A stretch of DNA of 64,000 nt from Rhizobium sp. CCGE 510 (GTDB lineage: Bacteria > Pseudomonadota > Alphaproteobacteria > Rhizobiales > Rhizobiaceae), in the NCBI RefSeq assembly GCF_000292525.1, contig NZ_AEYF01000008.1, positions 62,001 through 126,000 of the forward strand, given 5' to 3'. Shown here piece by piece: positions 18,794 through 28,316 of this stretch (the first letter of the stretch is position 1; each line of letters opens with the position of its first letter). Made by a program: the position numbers and the translations under genes. Below the pieces are notes generated by a model. The model searched no databases. It was given only the letters and a program-made list of their open reading frames with translations, and was not told the DNA's origin.

Positions 18794-19897
18794 ATGAAAA
18801 CGAAGTTTCTTCTCTCCTCTGCGGTCGTGATCGCCGGCGCCGCCACCGCAGCGTTTGTCTTTTGGCCGACCGAGAAAGTCTCGGCAGCCGCCGATCCCCG
18901 GACCGCTGTCCCGTTTGTGAGCGTCGTGAAGGCAACGACACCGGATACCGTCGCCAGAAGCTTTACCGGGACGATTGCGGCCCGCGTCCAGAGCGACCTT
19001 GGCTTTCGGGTTCCCGGCAAGATCATCGAACGGTTGGTCAACCTCGGTGACGAGGTGAAAGCGGGACAGCCGCTGATGAAGATCGACGAAACGGATCTGC
19101 GTCTCGCGCTGACCGCGAAACGCAATGCCGTTGCGGCTGCCCAGGCAACATTCGTTCAGGCGCAGGCCGACGAAAAGCGTTTTGGTGCTCTGGTGAAAAA
19201 CTTGGCTGCGTCCACACAGCAATATGAAAAGGCGAAGGCGGCCCTTGATACTGCCGCCGCGCAACTTGCCGCCGCGCAAGCTGACGCGAATGTCGCCGAC
19301 AACGAGGCGACATATACAGTGCTGCTGGCAGACGCTGACGGAACAATTGTCGAAACGCTGGGTGAGCCCGGACAGGTGGTTGCCGCCGGCCAGACGGTCA
19401 TTCGGCTTGCCCAGGCCGGAGCACGAGAAGCTCTGGTATGGATGCCGGAAAATCTCCGGCCGGAGATCGGCGCGACCGCGCAAGCCACCGTTTATGGCCG
19501 CGACACTGAGGACAACGCGGTGCTTCGCCAGATTTCTGCTGCGGCAGACACGCGAACCCGCACCTACGAAACCCGCTGGGTCCTGCAAGGAGGTGCAGCC
19601 ACGGCATCCCTGGGTGCAACGGTGACGATCAAGATTCCGAACAAGGATGCGCAGTCCCATGCCGAGGTGCCGGTCGGCGCTCTCCTGGACGATGGCAACC
19701 GTAGCGGTATCTGGGTCGTCGACGAGAAAGCGTCCAAGGTGCACTTCCGTGATCTTAAAATTGAACGACTTGGTCAAGAAGACGCGATCGTTTCGGGCTT
19801 GAAGCCAGGGGAGGTGGTTGTGGCTCTCGGCGCGCATCTCCTGACCGATGGCGCGGAAATTCGCACGAGTATCGAAAAAGCAGAGGTGGCCAAGTGA
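18794..19897 (+). CDS. RND efflux periplasmic adaptor (membrane fusion protein)
   Basis: A 367-residue HlyD/AcrA-type adaptor that links the inner-membrane pump to an outer-membrane channel. An N-terminal signal or anchor segment (residues 1-32) precedes the lipoyl half-motif GFRVPGKIIERLVNLGDEVKAGQPLMKID, an alanine- and glutamine-rich coiled-coil hairpin (about 105-165) and the second lipoyl half (GTIVETLGEPGQVVAAGQTV). AAGGG precedes the ATG. It overlaps the pump gene at TGATG. No outer-membrane factor gene is present in the window, so a TolC-like protein encoded elsewhere must be used. Confidence 0.93.
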   Translation: MKTKFLLSSAVVIAGAATAAFVFWPTEKVSAAADPRTAVPFVSVVKATTPDTVARSFTGTIAARVQSDLGFRVPGKIIERLVNLGDEVKAGQPLMKIDETDLRLALTAKRNAVAAAQATFVQAQADEKRFGALVKNLAASTQQYEKAKAALDTAAAQLAAAQADANVADNEATYTVLLADADGTIVETLGEPGQVVAAGQTVIRLAQAGAREALVWMPENLRPEIGATAQATVYGRDTEDNAVLRQISAAADTRTRTYETRWVLQGGAATASLGATVTIKIPNKDAQSHAEVPVGALLDDGNRSGIWVVDEKASKVHFRDLKIERLGQEDAIVSGLKPGEVVVALGAHLLTDGAEIRTSIEKAEVAK

Positions 19898-22800
19898 TGA
19901 GCTTCAATCTTTCCGCGCTCGCCGTTCGTGAGCGGGCCGTCACCCTCTTTTTTATCGTCCTTCTAGCTGCAGCAGGCGTCTATGCCTTCGTGAGCCTCGG
20001 GCGCGCAGAGGATCCGTCTTTCACCATCAAGACGATGACCGTCACGAGTGTCTGGCCGGGCGCAACGGCGCGCGAGATGCAGGATCTCGTCGCGGAACCG
20101 CTTGAAAAACGTCTTCAGGAACTGACCTGGTACGATCGGGTGGAGACGACCACTCGTCCGGGCTACGCATTCCTGACGGTCACCCTCAAAGACGATACGC
20201 CGGCTAGCGCGGTCGAGGAAGAATTCTATCAGGCACGCAAGAAACTGGGCGACGAGGCGAGGAGCCTGCCGCCTGGTGTCTTCGGGCCTTTCGTCAACGA
20301 TGAGTATTCCGACGTCAGCTTTGCCCTTTACGCGCTGAAAGCCAAGGGCATGCCGATGCGTGACCTGGTTCGTCAGGCGGAAACGATCCGGCAGGACCTT
20401 CTGCATGTGCCGGGCGTGAAGAAGATCAACATTCTTGGGGAACGGCCCGAGCAGATCTTTGTGGAATTCTCTTTCGCCAAGCTCGCGACACTTGGTGTGT
20501 CGGCGCAGGACATTGCGTCGGCCCTACAGAACCAGAACACCGTCACGCCTGCCGGCTCCATCGATACACGCGGTCCGCAGGTCTTTATCCGGTTTGATGG
20601 CGCCTACAACAGCATACAGGCCATCGCGGATACGCCGATCGTGGCCGGTGGCCGGACTCTGAAACTTTCCGATATCGCGGACATCCGTCGCGGCTACGAA
20701 GATCCCGCGACCTACATCATTCGACACGAAGGCGAGCCCGCCATCATGCTCGGTGCCGTCATGCAATCGGGCTGGAATGGTCTCGAGCTTGGCAAGGCAC
20801 TTGAAGAGAGATCCGCGACGATCAGCCAGTCATTGCCACTCGGTATGACCCTGGCGAAGGTCAGCGACCAGGCCGTCAACATTCAGGAAGCCGTCGGCGA
20901 GTTCATGATGAAGTTCGCGATGGCGCTCGGCGTCGTGCTGTTCGTCAGTCTGATCGCTCTGGGCTGGCGCGTCGGTATCGTCGTGGCACTTGCGGTTCCA
21001 CTGACGCTTGCCGTGGTCTTCCTGATCATGCTGGAGACCGGACGCTTCTTCGATCGCATTACGCTTGGAGCCCTGATCCTGGCGCTCGGGCTTCTGGTCG
21101 ACGACGCCATCATCGCCATCGAGATCATGGTCGTAAAGATGGAAGAGGGCATGGATCGCATCAAGGCGGCTGCCTATGCCTGGAGCCACAGCGCAGCGCC
21201 GATGCTGTCAGGCACGCTTGTCACCATTATCGGCCTAATGCCGGTCGGTTTTGCGAAATCGACGGCCGGTGAGTATGCCGGCAACATTTTCTGGGTCGTG
21301 GGTTTCGCTCTCATCGTATCCTGGATCATCGCCGTGGTGTTCACACCCTATCTCGGCGTCAAGATGCTTCCTGACATCAAGCCTGTTACTGGAGGCCACG
21401 CCGCTATCTATGGCACGCCGAATTACCAACGTCTTCGTGCGGTCATCAAGTTCGCCGTCCGCCATAAGTTCATGACCTGCGCCGTCGTGGTCGTGGTGAT
21501 GGGTGTTTCCGTCGTCGGAATGGGGAGCGTCAAGCAGCAATTCTTTCCGACCTCCGACCGCCCCGAGGTGTTGGTCGAGGTTCGGCTGCCCGAAGGCACG
21601 AGCATCGAAACGACGACGGCCACTGTCGAAAAGCTCGAGCGCTGGCTGCAGGAGCAGCCCGAGTCGAAGATCGTCACCAGCTATATCGGCCAGGGCGCGC
21701 CACGATTCTTCTTTGCAATGGCGCCTGAACTGCCGGATCCGGCGTTCGCCAAGATCGTCGCGCTCACCCCCGATGCCGAAGGTCGCGAAGCGCTGAAGCA
21801 TCGCCTGCGTGCAGCCATCGCCGATGGCCTTGCGCCGGAAGCCTCCGTTCGCGTCACGCAGCTCGTGTTTGGCCCTTACACACCGTTCCCCGTCGAGTTT
21901 CGCATTATGGGGCCCGATCCCGAGAAGCTCTATCAGATCTCGGAACAAGCACTCGCGATCATGAAAACCGTCCCGGACGTTCGCCAGTCCAACCGCGATT
22001 GGGGCAACCGCACGCCTATCGTCCGCTTCATTCCTGACCAGGAGAGGCTTAATCTCATCGGCCTGTCGCCGGCCGAAGCCGCCCAACAGTTGCAGCTTCT
22101 GCTGACGGGCGTTCCGATCACCCAGGTCCGTGAAAACATCCGCAACGTCCCGGTTGTTGCGCGCAGCGGCGGCGACAATCGTCTTGATCCCTCAAAGCTC
22201 TCAGACTTCTCGCTGATCAGCAGGGACGGAAGGGCGATTCCGCTCGATCAGATCGGTCACTCGGAGGTCAGCTTCGAAGAGCCGATCATGAAGCGCCGTG
22301 ACCGCACGCCGGTCATCACCGTCCGGTCTGACATCAGCGAGGCAACGCAACCGCCGGAAGTGTCGAAAGCCGTCATGCAGGCTCTGCAGCCATTGATCAC
22401 CTCGCTGCCGGTCGGCTATCGGATCGAAATGGGCGGCAATATCGAGGAATCCCTCAAGGCAAACGCCGCGCTGGTCAAGATCTTCCCCTTGATGATCGCA
22501 GCGACACTGATCGTGATCATTCTTCAAGTTCGCAGCCTGTCGACCATGACCATGGTCATACTGACGGCGCCGCTTGGCCTTGCCGGCGCAGTGCCGGCTT
22601 TGCTCCTCTTCAATCAACCATTCGGCTTTAACGCCATTCTGGGTCTGATTGGACTTGCCGGCATCCTGATGCGCAATACGCTTATCTTGACCGAGCAGAT
22701 CAAGGAGTATCAGGCGGCAGGTCTGGACGATTATCACGCTGTCATCGAAGCGACCGTGCAACGAACTCGTCCGGTTATCCTCACGGCGCTTGCGGCGGTA

Positions 22801-23028
22801 CTCGCGTTCATTCCGCTGACCCACTCAGTGTTCTGGGGATCGATGGCTTATACGCTGATCGGCGGGACGGCTGTTGGCACGCTCATGATCCTGCTGTTCC
22901 TTCCTGCTCTCTATGCGGCCTGGTTCCGGATCAAGCCGACGGAGGACAACGCGGTGCACGCCGACCATGGCGTCACACAGCCGGAGGCGACCCGCCTGGA
23001 ACCGAAGCTGCATCTGGCGGCCGAGTGA
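19897..23028 (+). CDS. RND efflux pump, inner-membrane permease subunit
   Basis: A 1043-residue AcrB-superfamily proton/drug antiporter with twelve predicted helices and two large periplasmic loops. The TM4 proton-relay aspartate pair is present in LGLLVDDAIIAIE (about residues 402-403). The N-terminus (MSFNLSALAVRERAVTLFFIVLLAAAGVYAF) and the porter-domain segments (VWPGATAREMQDLVAEPLEKRLQEL) fit the subgroup annotated as multidrug RND permeases in alphaproteobacteria. The ATG at 19897 overlaps the adaptor stop codon by one base and has GAGGTGG upstream; a GTG three bases earlier is possible. Probable substrates are amphipathic drugs or plant compounds. Confidence 0.94.
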   Translation: MSFNLSALAVRERAVTLFFIVLLAAAGVYAFVSLGRAEDPSFTIKTMTVTSVWPGATAREMQDLVAEPLEKRLQELTWYDRVETTTRPGYAFLTVTLKDDTPASAVEEEFYQARKKLGDEARSLPPGVFGPFVNDEYSDVSFALYALKAKGMPMRDLVRQAETIRQDLLHVPGVKKINILGERPEQIFVEFSFAKLATLGVSAQDIASALQNQNTVTPAGSIDTRGPQVFIRFDGAYNSIQAIADTPIVAGGRTLKLSDIADIRRGYEDPATYIIRHEGEPAIMLGAVMQSGWNGLELGKALEERSATISQSLPLGMTLAKVSDQAVNIQEAVGEFMMKFAMALGVVLFVSLIALGWRVGIVVALAVPLTLAVVFLIMLETGRFFDRITLGALILALGLLVDDAIIAIEIMVVKMEEGMDRIKAAAYAWSHSAAPMLSGTLVTIIGLMPVGFAKSTAGEYAGNIFWVVGFALIVSWIIAVVFTPYLGVKMLPDIKPVTGGHAAIYGTPNYQRLRAVIKFAVRHKFMTCAVVVVVMGVSVVGMGSVKQQFFPTSDRPEVLVEVRLPEGTSIETTTATVEKLERWLQEQPESKIVTSYIGQGAPRFFFAMAPELPDPAFAKIVALTPDAEGREALKHRLRAAIADGLAPEASVRVTQLVFGPYTPFPVEFRIMGPDPEKLYQISEQALAIMKTVPDVRQSNRDWGNRTPIVRFIPDQERLNLIGLSPAEAAQQLQLLLTGVPITQVRENIRNVPVVARSGGDNRLDPSKLSDFSLISRDGRAIPLDQIGHSEVSFEEPIMKRRDRTPVITVRSDISEATQPPEVSKAVMQALQPLITSLPVGYRIEMGGNIEESLKANAALVKIFPLMIAATLIVIILQVRSLSTMTMVILTAPLGLAGAVPALLLFNQPFGFNAILGLIGLAGILMRNTLILTEQIKEYQAAGLDDYHAVIEATVQRTRPVILTALAAVLAFIPLTHSVFWGSMAYTLIGGTAVGTLMILLFLPALYAAWFRIKPTEDNAVHADHGVTQPEATRLEPKLHLAAE

Positions 23029-23033
23029 TGCAA

Positions 23034-23070
23034 TGACCCTCCGAAGCGTCCCTGACGCGTCGGAGGGTCA
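23034..23070 (+). terminator. Strong nested stem-loop after the RND operon
   Basis: TGACCCTCCGA pairs perfectly with TCGGAGGGTCA. Inside it GCGTC pairs with GACGC around a 3-base loop. It begins five bases after the pump stop codon. No T-run follows, so termination is likely but not classical. Confidence 0.6.
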
Positions 23071-23200
23071 AAGGGCAGGCCGTCACATTATCGGGCATAA
23101 GGTCTGCCGTCTCCTTCGAAAGGGGACAGAGTCCCGCCCCAAGCCCGGCAACGCCGGTCTCCAGCTGAACGATCCACGCTCACGAACTAACAGGTGCAAC

Positions 23201-23785
23201 ATGACCCCGATCGTCTCAATTTTCAAAAACCCGCCCGATGGCGGCCGGGGGTTCCACCGGGATATGCGCGTGCGGTGGGCGCTTGAGGAAGTCGGTCAGC
23301 CCTATCGGCTGCGATTACTGGCCTTCTCCGAAATGCGCCGTCCTGAGTACCGCGCGCTCCACCCCTTCGGACAGATGCCGACCTATGAGGACGGGAATCT
23401 GGTGCTTTTCGAATCCGGCGCGATCGTCCATCACATCGCGCATACGTACCCTGGTCTCTTGCCGCTCGACATGAGCGCCCGGTCGCGTGCGGTCATGTGG
23501 ATGTTTGCGGCGCTGAACACGATCGAGCCCTGCATGTCTTCAGGCAACGCCGACTATCTGTCTGTCCGGCTCGCCCAACTCTCAACAAAGCTCGGTTACG
23601 CCGATTGGCTGGATGGAGACTTCAGTGCGGCTGATCTGTTGATGGTGACAGTCCTGCGCGCGTTGCGTGGCGCGGATATTCTGGAGGGAATTCCAAATCT
23701 CCAAAGGTACGTCGAGCGTGGCGAGGCCCGCCCCGCATTTCGACAGGCCCTGACACCGTCCGCAACTATCATGCAAACGGCATGA
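23201..23785 (+). CDS. Glutathione S-transferase family protein
   Basis: A 194-residue GST-like protein. The N-terminal thioredoxin-fold domain runs to about residue 80 (FGQMPTYEDGNLVLFESGAIVHHIA includes the cis-Pro and the ES glutathione-contacting pair). The C-terminal helical domain contains WLDGDFSAADLLMV, the GST N-capping motif. It is a little shorter than typical bacterial GSTs in the middle of the C-terminal domain. I chose 23201 as the ATG giving the conserved start; longer frames run into the stem-loop. The location downstream of an efflux pump suggests detoxification of electrophiles. Confidence 0.85.
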   Translation: MTPIVSIFKNPPDGGRGFHRDMRVRWALEEVGQPYRLRLLAFSEMRRPEYRALHPFGQMPTYEDGNLVLFESGAIVHHIAHTYPGLLPLDMSARSRAVMWMFAALNTIEPCMSSGNADYLSVRLAQLSTKLGYADWLDGDFSAADLLMVTVLRALRGADILEGIPNLQRYVERGEARPAFRQALTPSATIMQTA

Positions 23786-23851
23786 CGGACATGACTGCAC
23801 GCAGTGAACGCCGCCTTGCGGTGGCCAATTCAAATTTTGGAGGAAATCGAC

Positions 23852-24952
23852 ATGTCATTTGAAACCAGCAGGATTTTCGTGATCGGTGCCACCGGCGCGC
23901 AGGGCATGTCGGTCGTCAGGGGGCTCGTTGGCGATGGCAAGTATCAAGTTCTTGCTCTGACACGCGACGCAACGTCCGGTCGTGCGCGACAACTTGAGGA
24001 ATTGCCGAATGTATCGATCCTGGAAGGTTCGTTCGCGGACGAAGATGTCATTCGGAAGGGCTTTCGGGCTTGCGACGGAGCCTTCGTCAATATTGACGGA
24101 TTCAACACCGGCGAAAAGACTGAGACGTTTCTCGCGATAAGGATCTATGAAATCGCCATAGAGGAGGGGGTCAGGTTCTTCGTTTTCGGCAACCTCGACT
24201 ATGTGCTGAAAAAGTCAGGTTATGATTCTCAGTTCCGAACCGGCCACTATGACGGCAAGGGGCGCGTCGCAGAATGGATTCTGTCGCAAAACAATGCCAA
24301 TGCCGACAGGATGGGCGCGGCGATTTTTACGACAGGGCCGTACATGGAGATGGCGTTCTCGCCCTTTACGCCAATGACGCCCAGAATTGAGGAGGGCGTT
24401 GTTACCTGGAGGGTGCCGCTTGGGCATGGAGCCGTCGTCCATGTCTCACTGGAAGATTGCGCATATTATGTTCGTTGGCTTTTCGACAACACGGAAAGGT
24501 CTGTCGGAATGGACCTTGAGGTTGCCATCGAACATGTGCGTTACGACGAACTCGCTGCGGCGTTCGCGCGTGTGACGGGACATCCCGCACGCTACATCGA
24601 TACCGACGTTCATCAGTATTTCGGCGGTTCTCTCAAGAACGCGGCAGATCGGCCGGCCGGCTACAATGCGGATCCCGCCGATAGGAGCACGATGAGTTTC
24701 AGGGACAACTTCACTGGCTTCTGGAATATGTGGAAACATGACGTCATCAAACGCGATTACCAGCTTCTTGATGACATCCATCCCAACAGATTGAAGTCGG
24801 CCGAGCAGTGGATACGGCGACATGAGGATCTTGCCCGCCTAAACGGGTCACCGTCGCTCTGGGACAAGCTTCAACCCGAGGCGTTGCAAAAAAGCTTTTC
24901 TGTTCTGAAAAGCAGCGAAGATAGGCAAAGGGGAAATGTTGGCGGCCTCTGA
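23852..24952 (+). CDS. NmrA-like NAD(P)-binding protein
   Basis: A 366-residue protein of the NmrA/SDR-atypical family. The Rossmann motif GATGAQG is at 12-18, and the family segments LEELPNVSILEGSFAD and FVFGNLDYVLKKSG are present. There is no catalytic YxxxK pair in the expected place, as in redox-sensing NmrA proteins. It has a C-terminal extension of about 60 residues relative to common NmrA proteins. A clear GGAGGAAA precedes the ATG. The next gene, tetR, starts 17 bases before its stop, so the two are co-translated; the pair may sense redox or electrophile stress. Confidence 0.82.
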   Translation: MSFETSRIFVIGATGAQGMSVVRGLVGDGKYQVLALTRDATSGRARQLEELPNVSILEGSFADEDVIRKGFRACDGAFVNIDGFNTGEKTETFLAIRIYEIAIEEGVRFFVFGNLDYVLKKSGYDSQFRTGHYDGKGRVAEWILSQNNANADRMGAAIFTTGPYMEMAFSPFTPMTPRIEEGVVTWRVPLGHGAVVHVSLEDCAYYVRWLFDNTERSVGMDLEVAIEHVRYDELAAAFARVTGHPARYIDTDVHQYFGGSLKNAADRPAGYNADPADRSTMSFRDNFTGFWNMWKHDVIKRDYQLLDDIHPNRLKSAEQWIRRHEDLARLNGSPSLWDKLQPEALQKSFSVLKSSEDRQRGNVGGL

Positions 24953-25622
24953 CACCTCAGCGATACCAAGCCATGGCACACGGTCACGCCGGGGCGAAGA
25001 CGCTGAAATCAGGAACCTTATTCTTGATCATGCCGAGGCATATATCCGCCGCATTGGCCGCAAGAAAACCAACGTCGCCGATATAGCCGATAACCTGGAA
25101 ATGAGCCGGGCGAACATTTATCGCTTTTTCCCAACCAGAGCGGCCATAGACCATTGCGTTTTTGCCAGGCTTACCGACGACACGCTGTCGGCAATCACTC
25201 ATATTGCTGACAGTCCTGATACAGCGCCGGCAAGGCTGGTTACGATCCTCCAAGTCCTTCATCGTCGGGTTCGTGAGGATCTTATCCATGCGCCGAATAT
25301 CCACGCGCTCTACGTCGCAGCTTACTTGGACAACTGGACAGTAACGCACCTCTATCTTCAACGGTTGACCGCTATTCTCGCAAAAGTCCTTTGTGAAATG
25401 AACGCCTCATTTAAAATGAGCACCGATGGTCCAGTGGAAACTGCACAAGCTGTTGTCGACGCAATGAATTCGTTTCTGCATCCTGTTCTGGTTGAATTGC
25501 GTCTCAAAAACCAGAAAGACATCGATGTGGAATTGAGAGCCCAGATCGCGTTCATCCTACGCGCCCTCAGCGTCCGAGAGCATATGGAGTCAAATAGCCC
25601 AAATGAATTTGAAGGCAGGTGA
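24936..25622 (+). CDS. TetR/AcrR-family regulator
   Basis: A 228-residue regulator with an N-terminal HTH (ILDHAEAYIRRIGRKKTNVADIADNLEMSRANIYRFFPTRAAIDHCVFARL) and a C-terminal helical domain. The ATG lies inside the end of the NmrA-like gene, with AAAGGGGA immediately upstream. Base composition is less GC-rich than the surrounding operons, as in the NmrA-like gene, which hints that the pair was acquired together. Its targets are unknown. Confidence 0.85.
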   Translation: MLAASDTSAIPSHGTRSRRGEDAEIRNLILDHAEAYIRRIGRKKTNVADIADNLEMSRANIYRFFPTRAAIDHCVFARLTDDTLSAITHIADSPDTAPARLVTILQVLHRRVREDLIHAPNIHALYVAAYLDNWTVTHLYLQRLTAILAKVLCEMNASFKMSTDGPVETAQAVVDAMNSFLHPVLVELRLKNQKDIDVELRAQIAFILRALSVREHMESNSPNEFEGR

Positions 25623-25676
25623 TGCAGATCGGGCTTGTCGCAAAGATTTTTTTAAGGTTGGGATCGTCCCCTAAAC

Positions 25677-25714
25677 GGTAGGGGTTTCATGAAGAGGCGC
25701 TCCAAACCCCTACC
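25677..25714. terminator. Hairpin overlapping a stop codon
   Basis: GGTAGGGGTTT pairs perfectly with AAACCCCTACC (11 base pairs, 16-base loop). The right arm contains the TAG stop of the DSD1-type gene on the minus strand. It separates that gene from the converging tetR gene. Neither strand shows a T-tract directly after the stem, although a run of seven T lies at 25647-25653 on the plus strand. Confidence 0.5.
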
Positions 25715-26810
25715 AGACGAGGCCGCGGGCGGCGACGTCCTCGACGCGGGTAACCACGCCACCCCGGTGGAAGACCATCGTATCGAACAGGTTGGAGACC
25801 ACACAGGTGTGGTTCGGGATGATGAAGAGTTTTTCGCCGATCTGCGGCCGCGGGCCGGTGCAGTCTGAGAGATTGATCACGCCGTGCTCTTCCGAGAGGC
25901 TGCTGATCCGCGCCTCGGGATAACCGACGATCAGGCCGTAGTCGCTGAAGCCTTGGAGATCCGAAGTGAGCGCCTTCGAGCCGGCATCGATGACGGCGCG
26001 GTCGGCGGTCGGACGGGAGACGACGGTCGCCAGCACGTGCATGGCGCAGTCGTCCTCGGTGCAATGGCCCATGCGCACCATCTGGCGGTCGTTGTAGATA
26101 TAGGTGCCGGCGCGGTGTTCGGTGGCCGAGGGGACGAGATGCGCCTCGAACAGGCTCGGCGTTCCGCCATTGCTGACGATCGGGCAGTCCATGCCGCCCG
26201 ATTGCAGGCGGTCCAGTGTTTCGGCGATGAAGGCTTCGACGGCGGCGGCCGATTGCGGCTTCGGATAGGTGACGATGCCGCCGAAGGTCAGGCCGTCGGC
26301 GGCGGCAATGCGCCTGGCGAGCAAGGCCGCTTCCTCAGGCGTCTGCACACCGCAGCGGCCGCCGCCCGTATCGCATTCCACAAGCACGGTGAGCGGCTTG
26401 TGGCCGGAAAAATGCGCCGCAAGCGCATCGACCGTCTGTTCGCTGTCGGCAACGACCTTGAGCGCCGAAATTCGCTCGTTCAGTTTGGCTAGGCGCTCGA
26501 GTTTCTGCTGTCCGATTATGTTGAAGGTGATCAGGATGTCCTCGAAGCCGGCAGCGGCGAAGACTTCCGCCTCTGTGACCTTCTGGCAATTGATGCCCTT
26601 GGCGCCGGCGGCGACCTGGGCGACGGCCAGCGCCGGGATCTTGTGCGTCTTGATATGCGGGCGGAAGTTCAGCCCGTGCTGATCCATATAGGATTGAACG
26701 CGGGTGATGTTGGCAGCCAGCCGGTCTTCGTCGATCACCGGACGCGGCGTCGAGAGATCGGCGATCCTGTCTCCTATTCTGGCGACGACGGCAAAGCTGG
26801 CATCGGACAT
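25710..26810 (-). CDS. DSD1-type PLP-dependent enzyme (D-serine dehydratase / D-threonine aldolase family)
   Basis: A 366-residue fold-III PLP enzyme. The N-terminal alanine-racemase-like barrel carries the PLP lysine in RPHIKTHK (K54). The C-terminal domain carries the metal site in IPNHTC (H334, C336). A His-x-Cys pair is the zinc site described for eukaryotic-type D-serine dehydratase, whereas D-threonine aldolases tend to have His-x-Asp, so dehydratase-like chemistry is favoured but not proven. Its ATG directly follows the TAG of the MlrC-like gene with no spacer. The RidA gene of the divergent operon would remove the enamine products such an enzyme can release. Confidence 0.85.
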   Translation of the reverse strand: MSDASFAVVARIGDRIADLSTPRPVIDEDRLAANITRVQSYMDQHGLNFRPHIKTHKIPALAVAQVAAGAKGINCQKVTEAEVFAAAGFEDILITFNIIGQQKLERLAKLNERISALKVVADSEQTVDALAAHFSGHKPLTVLVECDTGGGRCGVQTPEEAALLARRIAAADGLTFGGIVTYPKPQSAAAVEAFIAETLDRLQSGGMDCPIVSNGGTPSLFEAHLVPSATEHRAGTYIYNDRQMVRMGHCTEDDCAMHVLATVVSRPTADRAVIDAGSKALTSDLQGFSDYGLIVGYPEARISSLSEEHGVINLSDCTGPRPQIGEKLFIIPNHTCVVSNLFDTMVFHRGGVVTRVEDVAARGLVW

Positions 26811-28286
26811 CTAGGCGGCTCCGCATTCTCGTCCGTGTGGATCGGCGACGATCGGCCAAATCGTCTTCGGCGCCCGCCGGTATGGCGTCGTCGCCGGATT
26901 ATTGGGATAGGGCGTTCCGGCGGAGCAGTAAAGGATCTCGGCGGCGATCTTCGAGAAGGAGGCGAAGAAGTGATTGGTGGATTTGATCACCAGGATCTTC
27001 TGCCTGGCGGGATCGATGCCCATCACCGAAAACAGGCTCGGATCGAAACTTTGTGCACGCGTCGAATTGAGGATGATGTCGATACCGTCGAGCACGATAT
27101 GGGCGGCATCGCCGAACGGCGCCAGGCTCTCGCCGAACTGCATCTCGGCATTTTTCACCAGCTTGACGACCTTGACGGTGCCGTCGACCGGATTGCCGGT
27201 GCCGGGCGCCGACTTGGCCCCGAAGCGCAGCGGAATTTCCGCCCCCTCGCCCGCCGCAAAACAGATCTGCACCGCCACCGGATCCCAGATAGTTCCGATC
27301 GCCGCACTGGTGACGCCACGGGTCAGAAGTTCCCCGAGGATGACGGTTGCATCTCCCGCCGTGCCGCCACCCGGATTGTCCCAGACGTCGGCGATGACGA
27401 CGGGCCATGCGGTGGCAGCCATCGCGCGCGCGACGGCTTGCCTCTCGTCGATCTGCGGAACCATGAAAGTGCCGCGCTTCGAAAACAGCTCGAGCCCAAG
27501 GTCGCGTGCCGAGGCCGCGCCTTTTTCCGGCTTGTTATCGGTGACGACGAGCAGCTTCGTTCCCATTTCGGGAACGTCGCCGACCATGAAGCCGTGGATC
27601 ACCGAGATCGACAGGATATCAGCATCGTCCTTCTCGATCTGCATGATCTTGTCGACGAAGGACCGCATCGGCTCACGCGAGGTCGGGAAGACGTCGATCA
27701 TCCGGCAGTCGAACACCGACATGACAGGCTTGACCCGGCCTTCGAGCGTCTCGACCGCGATGCGCCAGAGATCCTCGGCGCGGTCGACGAAGTCCGTATG
27801 CGGAAACTCCTTGAAATAGACGGCGAAATTAAGCGCTGCGACCCGTTTTGCCGTCAGATGGCTGTGCGGATCGAGTTCGGCGCAGATAAGCACATCAGGC
27901 CCGACGATCTCGCGCATGCGCTGGAGAAGATCGCCTTCCGTATCCTCGTATCCGGCTGCCACCATGGCGCCGTGCAGGCCCATGATGACGGCATCGACCG
28001 GCATAGCGGCGCGGAGCTGGCCGAGGATTTCGTCACGCAATTCCTCGTAGGTCACCCGGTTGACGAGGCCCGCGGGGTCGGCCCAGGTGGCCGTTCCCTC
28101 GATCAGTTGCCAACCCTTTTCCCGGGCGACGCGCCGGCCGACGGTGATCGGCGCAGTGCAGAGCGTCGGTGTTTCGGGATGTTGGCCGGGCGGGGCATAA
28201 AGCGAGGCTTCGAACGCGCGACGATCGACGCAGATCGGGGAGAAGGTGTTGGTCTCGGTCGCCAGTGCCGCGGTGAAAATGCGCAA
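26811..28286 (-). CDS. M81-family metallopeptidase (MlrC / microcystinase C-like)
   Basis: A 491-residue protein with the MlrC N-terminal domain (TETNTFSP near the start; VDAVIMGLHGAMVAAG) and the MlrC C-terminal domain (DNPGGGTAGDAT). The zinc ligands of MlrC (Asp-x-His and His 22 residues later) are preserved as D139, H141 and H163. MlrC cleaves a linearised cyclic peptide; most bacterial homologues have other, unidentified substrates and are found in catabolic operons. It lies between the NTF2-like and DSD1-type genes, with a 30-base gap to the former. Confidence 0.9.
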   Translation of the reverse strand: MRIFTAALATETNTFSPICVDRRAFEASLYAPPGQHPETPTLCTAPITVGRRVAREKGWQLIEGTATWADPAGLVNRVTYEELRDEILGQLRAAMPVDAVIMGLHGAMVAAGYEDTEGDLLQRMREIVGPDVLICAELDPHSHLTAKRVAALNFAVYFKEFPHTDFVDRAEDLWRIAVETLEGRVKPVMSVFDCRMIDVFPTSREPMRSFVDKIMQIEKDDADILSISVIHGFMVGDVPEMGTKLLVVTDNKPEKGAASARDLGLELFSKRGTFMVPQIDERQAVARAMAATAWPVVIADVWDNPGGGTAGDATVILGELLTRGVTSAAIGTIWDPVAVQICFAAGEGAEIPLRFGAKSAPGTGNPVDGTVKVVKLVKNAEMQFGESLAPFGDAAHIVLDGIDIILNSTRAQSFDPSLFSVMGIDPARQKILVIKSTNHFFASFSKIAAEILYCSAGTPYPNNPATTPYRRAPKTIWPIVADPHGRECGAA

Positions 28287-28316
28287 GAAAGTCGCCTTCG
28301 TGTTGTCGGCCTCGGG

